Positions 41,758 through 49,072 of a stretch of DNA of 60,773 nucleotides are shown piece after piece; position 1 is the stretch's first letter, and the number at the start of each line of letters is the position of its first letter. The translations under genes and the position numbers were made by a program. Source of the DNA: an uncultured Clostridia bacterium (GTDB lineage Bacteria > Bacillota > Clostridia > TANB77 > CAG-465); assembly GCA_948562205.1 (NCBI GenBank), contig CAOYAN010000010.1:1-60773 (forward strand), given 5' to 3'. The notes below the pieces were generated by a model. It saw only the letters and a program-made list of their open reading frames with translations. It did not search any database and was not told where the DNA came from.

Positions 41758-42960
41758 TTGAAAGTTCTAGGAATTATAACTGAATATAATCCATTTCATA
41801 ATGGACATATATATCATATAGAAAAATCAAAACAAATAACACAAGCGGATTTTGTAATAGCTGTTATGAGTGGTAGTTTTACTGAACAAGGAAATATATC
41901 AATATATGATAAATTTAAACGTGCAACAATTGCTGTAGAAAATGGTGTAGATCTAATACTAGAACTACCCACTATATATGCAAACTCTAGCAGTGAATAT
42001 TTTGCAAATGCTAGCATATCTTTACTTAACTCAATAAATATAGTAGACTGTATCTGTTTTGGTAGTGAAGCAGGAAATATAGATCTACTTTCAAATATAT
42101 CAAATAAAATAATAAACAATGAAGATAGAATATGGAAAGATATATCATCTAATTTAAAACAAGGTATATCATTTGCAAAAGCTAGAGAACAAAGTATAAC
42201 AAAATATTTAAACACAGAAGAAATTATAGAATTTTCTAAACCAAACAATATACTTGCTATAGAATATTTAAATTCATTATCAAAATTAAATGGCAAAATT
42301 AAACCCTATACAATTAATAGAAATTCATCTAATTTTAATGATATTAATATATCTAAAGATAAAATTTATACAAGTGCAACTAGCATAAGAAATCATATAT
42401 ATGAAAAAAAGGAAATATCTGATTTAAAAAGTTTGATACCACAAAATATGTTAAATATAGTATGTAACATAGAACCAACTTTTAACGATAAACTTTTAAA
42501 TATATTAAAATATAAGATTATTACAAGTTCTAAAAAAGATCTATCTAATATATACGAAGTTACAGAAGGACTTGAAAATAGAATAATATCTGCTATATCA
42601 AATTCCAATACATATGATGAATTAATAGAAAACATAAAAAGTAAAAGATATCAAATGAGTAAAATAAAAAGAATTTTAAATAATATTATTTTAAATATAA
42701 CTAAAGATGACTTTGAAAGAATATATAAATCTAATGAACAATATGCACATATACTTAAAATTTCAAAACGTGGAAAAGCTCTATTATCTCAAATAGCTAA
42801 AAACTCAAATATTCCACTTATAACATCTGTAAATGATAATGTATTAAACTCACTATCAGATATACAAAGATCAATGATAAATATAGATATTTTAGCAACT
42901 AATATTCATAGTATATTAAATAATGAAAATATTAATAAAGATTACACAAACAGACTATAG
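41758..42960 (+). CDS. tmcAL: tRNA(Met) cytidine acetate ligase
   Basis: This 400-residue protein starts with TTG (GAAAGGAAGC upstream) and has the HxGH-type motif GIITEYNPFHNGHIYHIEKSK near the N-terminus. It has SGSFTEQGNISIYDKFKRA and ITKYLNTEEIIEFSKPNNILA further on. TmcAL uses ATP and acetate to form N4-acetylcytidine at the wobble position of elongator tRNA-Met. The gene is a single unit ending in a strong terminator; it is transcribed away from rnhA. Confidence 0.88.
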   Translation: MKVLGIITEYNPFHNGHIYHIEKSKQITQADFVIAVMSGSFTEQGNISIYDKFKRATIAVENGVDLILELPTIYANSSSEYFANASISLLNSINIVDCICFGSEAGNIDLLSNISNKIINNEDRIWKDISSNLKQGISFAKAREQSITKYLNTEEIIEFSKPNNILAIEYLNSLSKLNGKIKPYTINRNSSNFNDINISKDKIYTSATSIRNHIYEKKEISDLKSLIPQNMLNIVCNIEPTFNDKLLNILKYKIITSSKKDLSNIYEVTEGLENRIISAISNSNTYDELIENIKSKRYQMSKIKRILNNIILNITKDDFERIYKSNEQYAHILKISKRGKALLSQIAKNSNIPLITSVNDNVLNSLSDIQRSMINIDILATNIHSILNNENINKDYTNRL

Positions 42961-42973
42961 TTTGTGTTTTTTT
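42944..42973 (+). terminator. terminator of tmcAL
   Basis: ACACAAAC (42944-42951) and GTTTGTGT (42960-42967) flank an eight-base loop; TTTTTTT follows. The stem includes the last codons of tmcAL. Confidence 0.8.
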
Positions 42974-42977
42974 CCGT

Positions 42978-43347
42978 AAAAAAAGGGACCTGCATAAAAA
43001 CACAAATTCCCTTTATAAAAATTATTAAAATTAATTGTTAGAATATTTTTTTGAATCAGCACTTAACTAGCTGAAGATACAATACATTTTTTAATTAGAT
43101 AAGACTGCTTGTCCTTCTTACTTAGGTGAGTAATTAAACCAAAAAATCTCGAAACAATACATATAACCACACACTATTAATATATTACTTCAAAAAAATT
43201 CAGATTATTACTAGTTAAGTCTCATCCGTATTATTTTGTTAAATACAAAAACCTATTTAGTTTATTAAAATAAACTTATTTCATCTTATCTAACCCCAGT
43301 TTTTTTCCGCTTCTTCTACTTTGGCCTCACCTCCGTATCTTACACAC
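42978..43347 (-). ncRNA. candidate structured RNA of about 370 nt, family not recognised
   Basis: The stretch between tmcAL and rplQ has no reading frame but has its own transcription signals on the minus strand. A TTGTAT-17-TGCTATAAT promoter (43354-43382) would start it near 43347. A hairpin AAAGGGA (42982-42988) / TCCCTTT (43008-43014) followed by seven T residues would end it near 42978. Several distant segments are exactly complementary: 43335-43341 with 43074-43080 (7), 43326-43332 with 43124-43130 (7), 43284-43293 with 43095-43104 (10) and 43211-43220 with 43061-43070 (10). The last partner lies in the loop of a TCAGC/GCTGA hairpin, so pseudoknots are possible. I checked by eye for RNase P, tmRNA, SRP RNA and common riboswitch signatures and saw none. 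The short string AGGTGAGGC occurs also in the M-box riboswitch, but the rest does not fit it. Confidence 0.55.
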
Positions 43348-43353
43348 ACACTT

Positions 43354-43382
43354 ATTATAGCATATTAAAAAAAAATATACAA
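43354..43382 (-). promoter_or_regulatory. promoter of the candidate ncRNA
   Basis: On the minus strand TTGTAT (43377-43382) and TATAAT (43354-43359) are 17 bases apart, with TG one base before the -10. It begins right after the rplQ terminator, so the RNA is a separate transcription unit. Confidence 0.65.
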
Positions 43383-43386
43383 CAAA

Positions 43387-43420
43387 AAATAGCAGAATTC
43401 GTCAATAAATTCTACTATTT
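43387..43420 (-). terminator. terminator of the rplQ operon
   Basis: Arms 43387-43399 and 43408-43420 pair at 12 of 13 positions. On the minus strand the stem is followed by TTTTTTG-like sequence (the run TATTTTTTG). Confidence 0.8.
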
Positions 43421-43431
43421 TAAAAAAATCG

Positions 43432-43953
43432 TTATATTAGCTCAATTATAGCCATTTCAGCACCGTCACCTTTTCTAGCAACTAGTTTAACAATTCTAGT
43501 GTATCCACCTTTTGCTTCATATTTTGGTGCTATTTCATTAAATAATTTTTCAGTTAAATCAACAGTTTTTCCATTGAAATCACTTAATTTATTTAATGTT
43601 TTAAACATTTTTCTTCTAGCTGCAAGTTTTGATGGCTTGTCAACTTTTATTTCTTCTTTTACTACTTCTCTAACTATTACTTCATATTTGTTTCCATTTT
43701 TAGAAGTTTTAGTTTCTTTAACTTTTTTACCATTTTTATCTAATTTAGCTCTTGAAATTGTTTTTTCTTTCATCTCAAAGTTGTCTTTTTCTTTTATAGC
43801 TAAATCAATTAAACTATCTGCTAATGGTTTAACTTCTTTTGCACGAGCAAGTGTAGTTTCGATCTTACCATTTAATATTAAAGATGAAACTAAATTATTA
43901 AGCATTGCATTTCTATGAGAAGTTGTTCTAGAAAGTTTTCTTGTTCCTGGCAT
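43432..43953 (-). CDS. rplQ: 50S ribosomal protein L17, with lysine-rich insertion
   Basis: This 173-residue protein exceeds the usual L17 length of about 115-130. The N-terminus (RKLSRTTSHRNAMLNNLVSS) and C-terminus (GGYTRIVKLVARKGDGAEMA) are typical. Residues about 57-108 form a charged insertion, absent from ordinary L17, between the LIDLAIKEK helix and the AARRKMF helix. L17 lies at the tunnel exit region of the large subunit. It is the last gene of the S13-S11-S4-alpha-L17 operon. Confidence 0.93.
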   Translation of the reverse strand: MPGTRKLSRTTSHRNAMLNNLVSSLILNGKIETTLARAKEVKPLADSLIDLAIKEKDNFEMKEKTISRAKLDKNGKKVKETKTSKNGNKYEVIVREVVKEEIKVDKPSKLAARRKMFKTLNKLSDFNGKTVDLTEKLFNEIAPKYEAKGGYTRIVKLVARKGDGAEMAIIELI

Positions 43954-43973
43954 TGTTATATCCTCCTTTAAAT

Positions 43974-44921
43974 TTAGTCTTCTTTATTTTTAAATTCAAG
44001 TCCTAAATCTGCTATTTTCTTTATTACTTCATCTAAAGATTTCTTACCTAAATTTCTTACTTTAATCATATCTTGTTCTGTTTTACTTACAATATCTGCA
44101 ACTGTATGTATACCAGCTCTTTTTAAACAATTAAATGATCTTACTGAAAATTCTAATTCTTCAATAGGTGTCTCAAGTAACTTATCTTTTTGAGATAATT
44201 CTTTTTGAGACATAATTGACATTGTCTTAGCAATTTCAGATAAATCAATAAACATTTCTAAATGTTCATTAAGAATTTTTGCAGCCATACTTAAAGCTTG
44301 ATATGGCTCTATAACACCATTTGTCCAGATGTTCATTGTTAATTTATCATAGTCAGCCTTTTGACCAACTCTAGTTTTATCAACTTCAAAACTAACTTTC
44401 TTTACTGGAGTAAATATAGAGTCTATTGGTAGTACATTAGCAGCAAGATCAGTATAATTACTTCTATCACCTGCAACATATCCTCTACCTTTTATCGCAG
44501 TCATATCTATATTTAAAACTGCTCCTTCATCTAAATATGCAATATGTAAATCTTCATTTACTATACTCATAGTAGAATCTGTTATTATATCTCCTGCTTT
44601 TACTTCACAAGGACCTTTTGCTTTTATAGCAAGTATTTTATCGTCCATATCATCTGATTTTAAACATACTTGTTTTAAATTAAGTATTAAATCAGTAACA
44701 TCCTCAGTAACTCCTGGTATTGTTGAAAATTCATGAGTTATTCCTTCTATTTTTATAGTATCAATCGCATAACCTGGTAGTGAAGAAAGTAATATTCTTC
44801 TTAATGAATTACCAAGTGTAATTCCAAAACCTCTCTCTAAAGGTTCTACTTCAAATTTAGCATAAAATGTATCCACATCTACTTCAACACATTTTATCTC
44901 TGGTCTTTGCATTTCAATCAT
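43974..44921 (-). CDS. rpoA: DNA-directed RNA polymerase subunit alpha
   Basis: This 315-residue protein has the N-terminal dimerisation domain (LERGFGITLGNSLRRILLSS), the GVTEDVTDLILNLK segment and the C-terminal DNA-contacting domain (FNCLKRAGIHTVADIVSKTE, VRNLGKKSLDEV). The ATG at 44921 is chosen because GGAGGATTTAAA precedes it; the longer frame has no ribosome binding site. It lies between rpsD and rplQ as in other bacteria. Confidence 0.96.
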   Translation of the reverse strand: MIEMQRPEIKCVEVDVDTFYAKFEVEPLERGFGITLGNSLRRILLSSLPGYAIDTIKIEGITHEFSTIPGVTEDVTDLILNLKQVCLKSDDMDDKILAIKAKGPCEVKAGDIITDSTMSIVNEDLHIAYLDEGAVLNIDMTAIKGRGYVAGDRSNYTDLAANVLPIDSIFTPVKKVSFEVDKTRVGQKADYDKLTMNIWTNGVIEPYQALSMAAKILNEHLEMFIDLSEIAKTMSIMSQKELSQKDKLLETPIEELEFSVRSFNCLKRAGIHTVADIVSKTEQDMIKVRNLGKKSLDEVIKKIADLGLEFKNKED

Positions 44922-44991
44922 TTTAAATCCTCCTTCTAGTATGCTCTGATTACACACACTATTTTAAATAAATGATCTAATATTATTTTAA

Positions 44992-45621
44992 CTAGTTTTT
45001 AGAGTATAACTCAACTATTAGATTTTCTTGAACTTCTAAGTCAACATCGTCTCTTACTGGTTTTCTTAGAACTTTTGCTTCCATTTTTTCTTTATCAAGC
45101 TCTAACCAAGTTGGAACAGCTTTTAATTTATTAGCTTCTAAAACTGAAACTATTGTTTTATTATCTTTTTTAGAATCTCTTATTTTTATAACATCTCCAA
45201 CTTTAACAATATATGAAGGAATGTTAACTTTTTTACCATTAACTTCTAACATTTCATATCCAACTAATTGTCTAGCTTCTGCTCTAGAATTACCAATTCC
45301 CATTCTATAAGCAACATTATCTAGTCTTAGTTCTAATTGTTCAAATAATACATCTGAAGTAACTCCTTCTCTTCTAAAAGCTTCTTCATAATATTTTCTA
45401 AATTGAGATTCAGAAACTCTATAATAAGTTTTTGCTCTTTGTTTTGCTCTTAATTGAAGTCCATACTCAGATAATTTTACTCTGTTTTTACCATGTTGTC
45501 CTGGTGCATATGATCTTCTATCAATAGCACATTTATTTGTATTACATCTTGCGCCTTTTAAGAAAAGTTTTGTTCCTTCTCTTCTACATTTCTTACATAC
45601 CGCGTCTGTATATCTTGCCAT
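44992..45621 (-). CDS. rpsD: 30S ribosomal protein S4 (zinc-ribbon form)
   Basis: This 209-residue protein begins MARYTDAVCKKCRREGTKLF and has four N-terminal cysteines (CKKC, then C and C in KGARCNTNKCAIDR), so it is the zinc-binding C+ form. The S4 RNA-binding domain (LELRLDNVAYRMGIGNSRAE) follows. S4 starts 30S assembly and is a known autoregulator in several bacteria. It lies between rpsK and rpoA. Confidence 0.95.
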   Translation of the reverse strand: MARYTDAVCKKCRREGTKLFLKGARCNTNKCAIDRRSYAPGQHGKNRVKLSEYGLQLRAKQRAKTYYRVSESQFRKYYEEAFRREGVTSDVLFEQLELRLDNVAYRMGIGNSRAEARQLVGYEMLEVNGKKVNIPSYIVKVGDVIKIRDSKKDNKTIVSVLEANKLKAVPTWLELDKEKMEAKVLRKPVRDDVDLEVQENLIVELYSKN

Positions 45622-45639
45622 TTTATCTCTACACCCCCA

Positions 45640-46032
45640 CTATATTCTTCTTCTCTTTGGTGGTCTACAACCATTATGTGGTATTGGAGTAACATCTTTT
45701 ATCATGTTTATTTCCAATCCTGCAGCTTGAAGTGATCTTATTGCTGCTTCTCTACCAGATCCTGGACCTTTTACATATACTTCTACAGTTTTTAGTCCAT
45801 GTTCTTTAGCTGCATTAGCTGCTGCTTCTGCTGCTTGACCTGCTGCAAAAGGAGTATTTTTTCTAGATCCTTTAAATCCTAATCCACCAGCACTAGCCCA
45901 AGAAATAACATTTCCTTGTGAATCTGTCATTGTAACTATAGTATTGTTAAATGAAGATTGAATATGTGCAGCACCAGTTGAAATATTCTTTTTAACTTTT
46001 TTCTTTGTTACTACTTTTCTTTTTCCAGCCAT
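45640..46032 (-). CDS. rpsK: 30S ribosomal protein S11
   Basis: This 130-residue protein contains GAAHIQSSFNNTIVTMTDSQ, GGLGFKGSRKNTPFAAGQAA and the conserved C-terminus NGCRPPKRRRI. It lies in the platform of the small subunit near the E site. The gene follows rpsM by five bases and precedes rpsD in the standard order. Confidence 0.96.
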   Translation of the reverse strand: MAGKRKVVTKKKVKKNISTGAAHIQSSFNNTIVTMTDSQGNVISWASAGGLGFKGSRKNTPFAAGQAAEAAANAAKEHGLKTVEVYVKGPGSGREAAIRSLQAAGLEINMIKDVTPIPHNGCRPPKRRRI

Positions 46033-46037
46033 TTCAA

Positions 46038-46409
46038 TTATACCCCTTTCTTACCTGCTATTGCTTTTGCTTTACCTTTTCTTGTTCTTGCATTTGTTTT
46101 TGTTCTTTGACCACGAACAGGTAATCTTCTTTTATGTCTTTGTCCTCTATAGCAGTTAATTTCCATTAATCTTTTAATGTTTAAGGCAACTTCTTTACGA
46201 AGATCTCCTTCTACTACATAATCTCTTTCGATTATTGTTCTTATTTTTGTTTCATCATCTTCTGTAAAATCTTTTACTCTTTTTGTTGGTTCAATACCAG
46301 CTTCAGAAAGTATTTTTCTTGATGCAGAACGGCCTATTCCATATATAGAAGTTAGTCCTATTTCTGCTACTTTGTTTTTTGGTAAATCTACACCAGCTAT
46401 ACGTGCCAT
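46038..46409 (-). CDS. rpsM: 30S ribosomal protein S13
   Basis: This 123-residue protein begins MARIAGVDLPKNKVAEIGLT, has YGIGRSASRKILSEAGI, and ends with the basic KTNARTRKGKAKAIAGKKG tail, as in S13. It contacts the P-site tRNA and the large subunit. It is preceded by rpmJ (19 bases apart) and followed by rpsK. Confidence 0.96.
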   Translation of the reverse strand: MARIAGVDLPKNKVAEIGLTSIYGIGRSASRKILSEAGIEPTKRVKDFTEDDETKIRTIIERDYVVEGDLRKEVALNIKRLMEINCYRGQRHKRRLPVRGQRTKTNARTRKGKAKAIAGKKGV

Positions 46410-46428
46410 TTAATCTTACACCCCCACA

Positions 46429-46542
46429 TTAACCTTGTCTTTGTTTGTGTTTTGGATTTTCACAGATAACACGAACTACGCCATGTCTTCTGATAACCTT
46501 ACACTTCTCACAAATTTTTTTTACAGATGGTCTTACTTTCAT
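46429..46542 (-). CDS. rpmJ: 50S ribosomal protein L36
   Basis: This 37-residue protein starts MKVRPSVKKICEKCKVIRRH and ends ICENPKHKQRQG. The zinc ligands CEKC, C and H of L36 are all present, so it is the C+ form. It lies between infA and rpsM, the normal place. The ribosome binding site AAGGAGGATTTAAA precedes the ATG. Confidence 0.96.
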   Translation of the reverse strand: MKVRPSVKKICEKCKVIRRHGVVRVICENPKHKQRQG

Positions 46543-46596
46543 TTTAAATCCTCCTTAAAATCTTTGTTAATAAAATTTAACAAAAGTAAGTATATT

Positions 46597-46665
46597 AATA
46601 AACATTTACTAAAATAGAAGATATTAGGCTTTTCTCTTCTACAGCCGCTTCAGAAAATGTTTATT
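46597..46665 (-). promoter_or_regulatory. leader-like RNA fold between infA and rpmJ
   Basis: AATAAACATT (46597-46606) and AATGTTTATT (46656-46665) form a perfect ten-base-pair outer stem. Inside it TAGAAGA and TCTTCTA (near 46615-46621 and 46635-46641) form a second helix, with CAGCCGCTTCAG left in a side loop. The element precedes rpmJ-rpsM-rpsK-rpsD-rpoA-rplQ. The E. coli alpha operon leader bound by S4 has a comparable position, but no sequence likeness is claimed. Confidence 0.45.
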
Positions 46666-46690
46666 TGCTTAATTAAAATAATAGGATACT

Positions 46691-46909
46691 CTACTTTGCT
46701 CTCCAAGTAATTCTTCCCTTATTTAAGTCATAAGTTGACAGTTCTAGTTTTACTTTATCTCCTGGTAAAATCTTAATATAATGCATTCTTAATTTCCCAG
46801 AAATATGAGCAAGTACCTCATGTCCATTTTCAAGTTTAACCTTAAAATTTGCATTTGGTAACGCTTCAGTTACTATTCCTTCAACTTCTATAACATCGTC
46901 TTTTGCCAT
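46691..46909 (-). CDS. infA: translation initiation factor IF-1
   Basis: This 72-residue protein begins MAKDDVIEVEGIVTEALPNA and contains FKVKLENGHEVLAHISGKLR and ILPGDKVKLELSTYDLNKGR, the OB-fold motifs of IF-1. It binds the A site of the 30S subunit during initiation. It lies upstream of rpmJ, with about 148 bases between that contain a folded leader element. The MBL-fold gene at 47488 separates it from map. Confidence 0.96.
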   Translation of the reverse strand: MAKDDVIEVEGIVTEALPNANFKVKLENGHEVLAHISGKLRMHYIKILPGDKVKLELSTYDLNKGRITWRAK

Positions 46910-47096
46910 TTAAAGTCCCTCCTATTATATACTTTAAAAAATACTCTAAATCACTTAGGGTATTAATTAACATATATATTATAACAGACTTATGTTAAAT
47001 TGTCAATATGACAAAGTGTAAAAAAGCAAAAAATATTACTAATTTTTACATTCTTTTGTAACATTTTTACATTTGCATATAATACAAGTCATATTA

Positions 47097-47125
47097 TTGA
47101 CATAACATTAATTTTAATATATAAT
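47097..47125 (+). promoter_or_regulatory. consensus promoter of a small plus-strand gene
   Basis: TTGACA (47097-47102) and TATAAT (47120-47125) with exactly 17 bases between them match the sigma-A consensus at all 12 positions. Confidence 0.8.
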
Positions 47126-47171
47126 ATTTTTATTATAACTTATTATAATTTCTAAATAGAAAGGATACAAA

Positions 47172-47312
47172 ATGAATAATTTCAGAACACCTTATAAAAC
47201 TAAATATAAAAAAAATATTACAGAAACAAAAAATACCCCATCAAATTTTAAAACAAAATATACTCCTATGAAAAATCGTAGAAAAAACTATTTTTATAAT
47301 TTTTTTAGATGA
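47172..47312 (+). CDS. small basic hypothetical protein
   Basis: This 46-residue frame begins MNNFRTPYKTKYKKNI and ends with an aromatic/basic tail (KNRRKNYFYNFFR). It is rich in Lys, Arg, Asn and Tyr, without a membrane helix. AGAAAGGA lies six bases before the ATG and a perfect consensus promoter about 50 bases upstream, giving a leader of about 40 bases. No relative is recognised. It is the only plus-strand gene between tmcAL and the window end and may encode a nucleic-acid-binding peptide, or the transcript may act as an RNA. Confidence 0.5.
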   Translation: MNNFRTPYKTKYKKNITETKNTPSNFKTKYTPMKNRRKNYFYNFFR

Positions 47313-47448
47313 GTTTAAAAAATTCAATTTTTATTTTAATAATTATATTTTTTAATCATTCCATCTTGTATTTTAGGTAAATCAAAATATTTGCATACTT
47401 TTATTATAAATATTTATATGGTTATGCATATTTTTACTATGAATGTTT

Positions 47449-47483
47449 AAAGAGTGAAAGTATTATTTTAACTTTCACTCTTT
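47449..47483 (-). terminator. terminator of the MBL-fold gene
   Basis: AAAGAGTGAAAGT (47449-47461) and ACTTTCACTCTTT (47471-47483) form a perfect 13-base-pair stem; the minus strand continues with AAACATTC, so the U-tract is weak but the stem is strong. It may also end the plus-strand transcript from 47097. Confidence 0.65.
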
Positions 47484-47487
47484 AAAT

Positions 47488-48177
47488 TTATATACTATAT
47501 ATTTTTGGAATATTAAAACCTTTAGATCTTGCCATATCAATTACATCATCATCATCAAAATGCATACATGTAACTTTATTCCTAAATTCTTTTGGTATAC
47601 AGTTTGATAAATCATCTATATGTGTATGGGCTTTATTTCTATACCTTGTTACTTCATGAAACATACAATCAAGTTTTCCACTAATTAGCATATTAATCGG
47701 TTCCATTTGAATAGTATGGGTATCTCCACTATAATATATAAGTTTATCATTAAGTTTGAAAATATACCCATATGCATTAATTAAGTCATTATGATCTTGT
47801 AAATATTCTTTTATTTTAAAATATTTGCATTTGCTTGGTAAAAAAAGATTATAATATGTATCATAAACAGCACTTTTTATTAGATGATTTCTCATATATT
47901 CTTTATTAGGATATATAATGTCTGGCTTTATATTTGATATAATATTTAAATCAAATATTACATCAGGAAGACTTCCAATATGATCACTATGACCATGAGT
48001 TATAATAATTGTAACTTTTTCTACATTATCAAGTAATTTATTTTTCTTTAATCTTTCATAAATATTTCCACCAACATCAAATATATATAATCTTTTATCT
48101 ACATTATCAATATAAAAAGCTGATGTATTTCCAACAATTGGATTAAAACAAGAACCTATCCCTAAAAAATTTAACAT
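47488..48177 (-). CDS. metallo-beta-lactamase-fold hydrolase
   Basis: This 229-residue protein has TIIITHGHSDHIGSLPDVIF (HxHxDH), a later YYSGDTH with the bridging Asp, MFHEVTRYRNKAHTHIDDL and a final TCMHFDDDD. It is a compact MBL enzyme close to the RNase Z/phosphodiesterase type. The ATG at 48177 is chosen because ATGGAGGAAAAAT precedes it. It is inserted between infA and map, which are usually neighbours, and has its own terminator and a nine-base palindrome upstream. Confidence 0.82.
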   Translation of the reverse strand: MLNFLGIGSCFNPIVGNTSAFYIDNVDKRLYIFDVGGNIYERLKKNKLLDNVEKVTIIITHGHSDHIGSLPDVIFDLNIISNIKPDIIYPNKEYMRNHLIKSAVYDTYYNLFLPSKCKYFKIKEYLQDHNDLINAYGYIFKLNDKLIYYSGDTHTIQMEPINMLISGKLDCMFHEVTRYRNKAHTHIDDLSNCIPKEFRNKVTCMHFDDDDVIDMARSKGFNIPKIYSI

Positions 48178-48204
48178 ATTTTTCCTCCATATTATAAATT
48201 TATA

Positions 48205-48226
48205 ATATACTGTTTTTACAGTATAT
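48205..48226 (-). promoter_or_regulatory. operator-like palindrome upstream of the MBL gene
   Basis: ATATACTGT (48205-48213) and ACAGTATAT (48218-48226) are perfect nine-base arms around TTTT, 28 bases upstream of the start codon. It looks like a repressor-binding site; the regulator is unknown. Confidence 0.5.
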
Positions 48227-48257
48227 AAATTATACAATACGACTTTAAAAAAATCAA

Positions 48258-48298
48258 ATAAAAGGATATCTAAACTATGTCTAAATACCCTTTTTCTT
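48258..48298 (-). terminator. terminator of the adk-map unit
   Basis: On the minus strand AAAGGGTATTTAGAC and GTTTAGATATCCTTT pair at 15 positions including three G-T pairs, followed by TATTTG. Confidence 0.7.
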
Positions 48299-49069
48299 CT
48301 AATCTAACGTTAATATTTTTGCCTCTTTATCTGTTATTACTATTGTATTTTCATAATATGCAGTCATTTTACCATCTTTTGTTGCAACAGTCCAATAATC
48401 TTTTTTTACATATACATCAGGTTTTCCCTCACATATCATAGGTTCAATTGCAAGAGCCATACCCTTTTGAAGTCTTGGTCCTGTTCCCTTTCTACCTATA
48501 TTAGGAACACCTGGATCTTCATGCATTTCTTCGCCTATTCCATGACCTTGATATTCCCTAAGTAATGTAAATCCTTGCTTTTTAACATAAGTTTCAATAG
48601 CATTTGATATATCTCCAACTCTATTGCCAACAACTGCTTGGTCAACACCTGCAAAAAATGCATCCTTTGCAACTTTAATTAATTTTTCACAAACTGGTGA
48701 TATTTTACCAACACCATATGTTCTACCAGCATCAGAACACCAACCATTTTTAAATGTTCCTAAATCAACAGATACAATATCTCCCTCTTTTAATACAACA
48801 TCATCAGATGGTATACCATGAATAATTTCATCATTTACAGAAGTACATATTGCCCATTTATATGTTTTACCACCTCTATATGGACATTCTACTCCCTTAA
48901 AAGCAGGAATTGCACCATGTTTTTTCATAGCAGCCTCTGCAACATTATTTAAATGCATTGTTGTAACACCAGGTCTAATCTCTGCCTCTATTGCTTTTAG
49001 TGCTGCTTTTAAAGCTTCGGCTGATTCTTCCATAAGTTTTATTTCATGTTCATTTTTTATATTAATCAT
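48299..49069 (-). CDS. map: methionine aminopeptidase, type I
   Basis: This 256-residue protein shows the type I enzyme pattern: ICTSVNDEIIHGIPSDDVVL, VSVDLGTFKNGWCSDAGRTY (metal-binding Asp pair), LREYQGHGIGEEMHEDPGVP (His) and MALAIEPMICEG (Glu). It removes the initiator methionine from new proteins. It starts three bases after adk, so the two are co-transcribed. A terminator follows instead of infA. Confidence 0.95.
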   Translation of the reverse strand: MINIKNEHEIKLMEESAEALKAALKAIEAEIRPGVTTMHLNNVAEAAMKKHGAIPAFKGVECPYRGGKTYKWAICTSVNDEIIHGIPSDDVVLKEGDIVSVDLGTFKNGWCSDAGRTYGVGKISPVCEKLIKVAKDAFFAGVDQAVVGNRVGDISNAIETYVKKQGFTLLREYQGHGIGEEMHEDPGVPNIGRKGTGPRLQKGMALAIEPMICEGKPDVYVKKDYWTVATKDGKMTAYYENTIVITDKEAKILTLD

Positions 49070-49072
49070 AAC

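Noticed and set aside
41814..42296. A 160-codon minus-strand frame inside tmcAL
   Set aside because: The plus-strand frame matches TmcAL throughout; the minus frame has no ribosome binding site and no protein-like pattern.
42978..43347. M-box (magnesium) riboswitch, because AGGTGAGGC occurs near the 5' end
   Set aside because: Only this short string fits. The other conserved M-box segments are absent and no magnesium transporter gene lies downstream.
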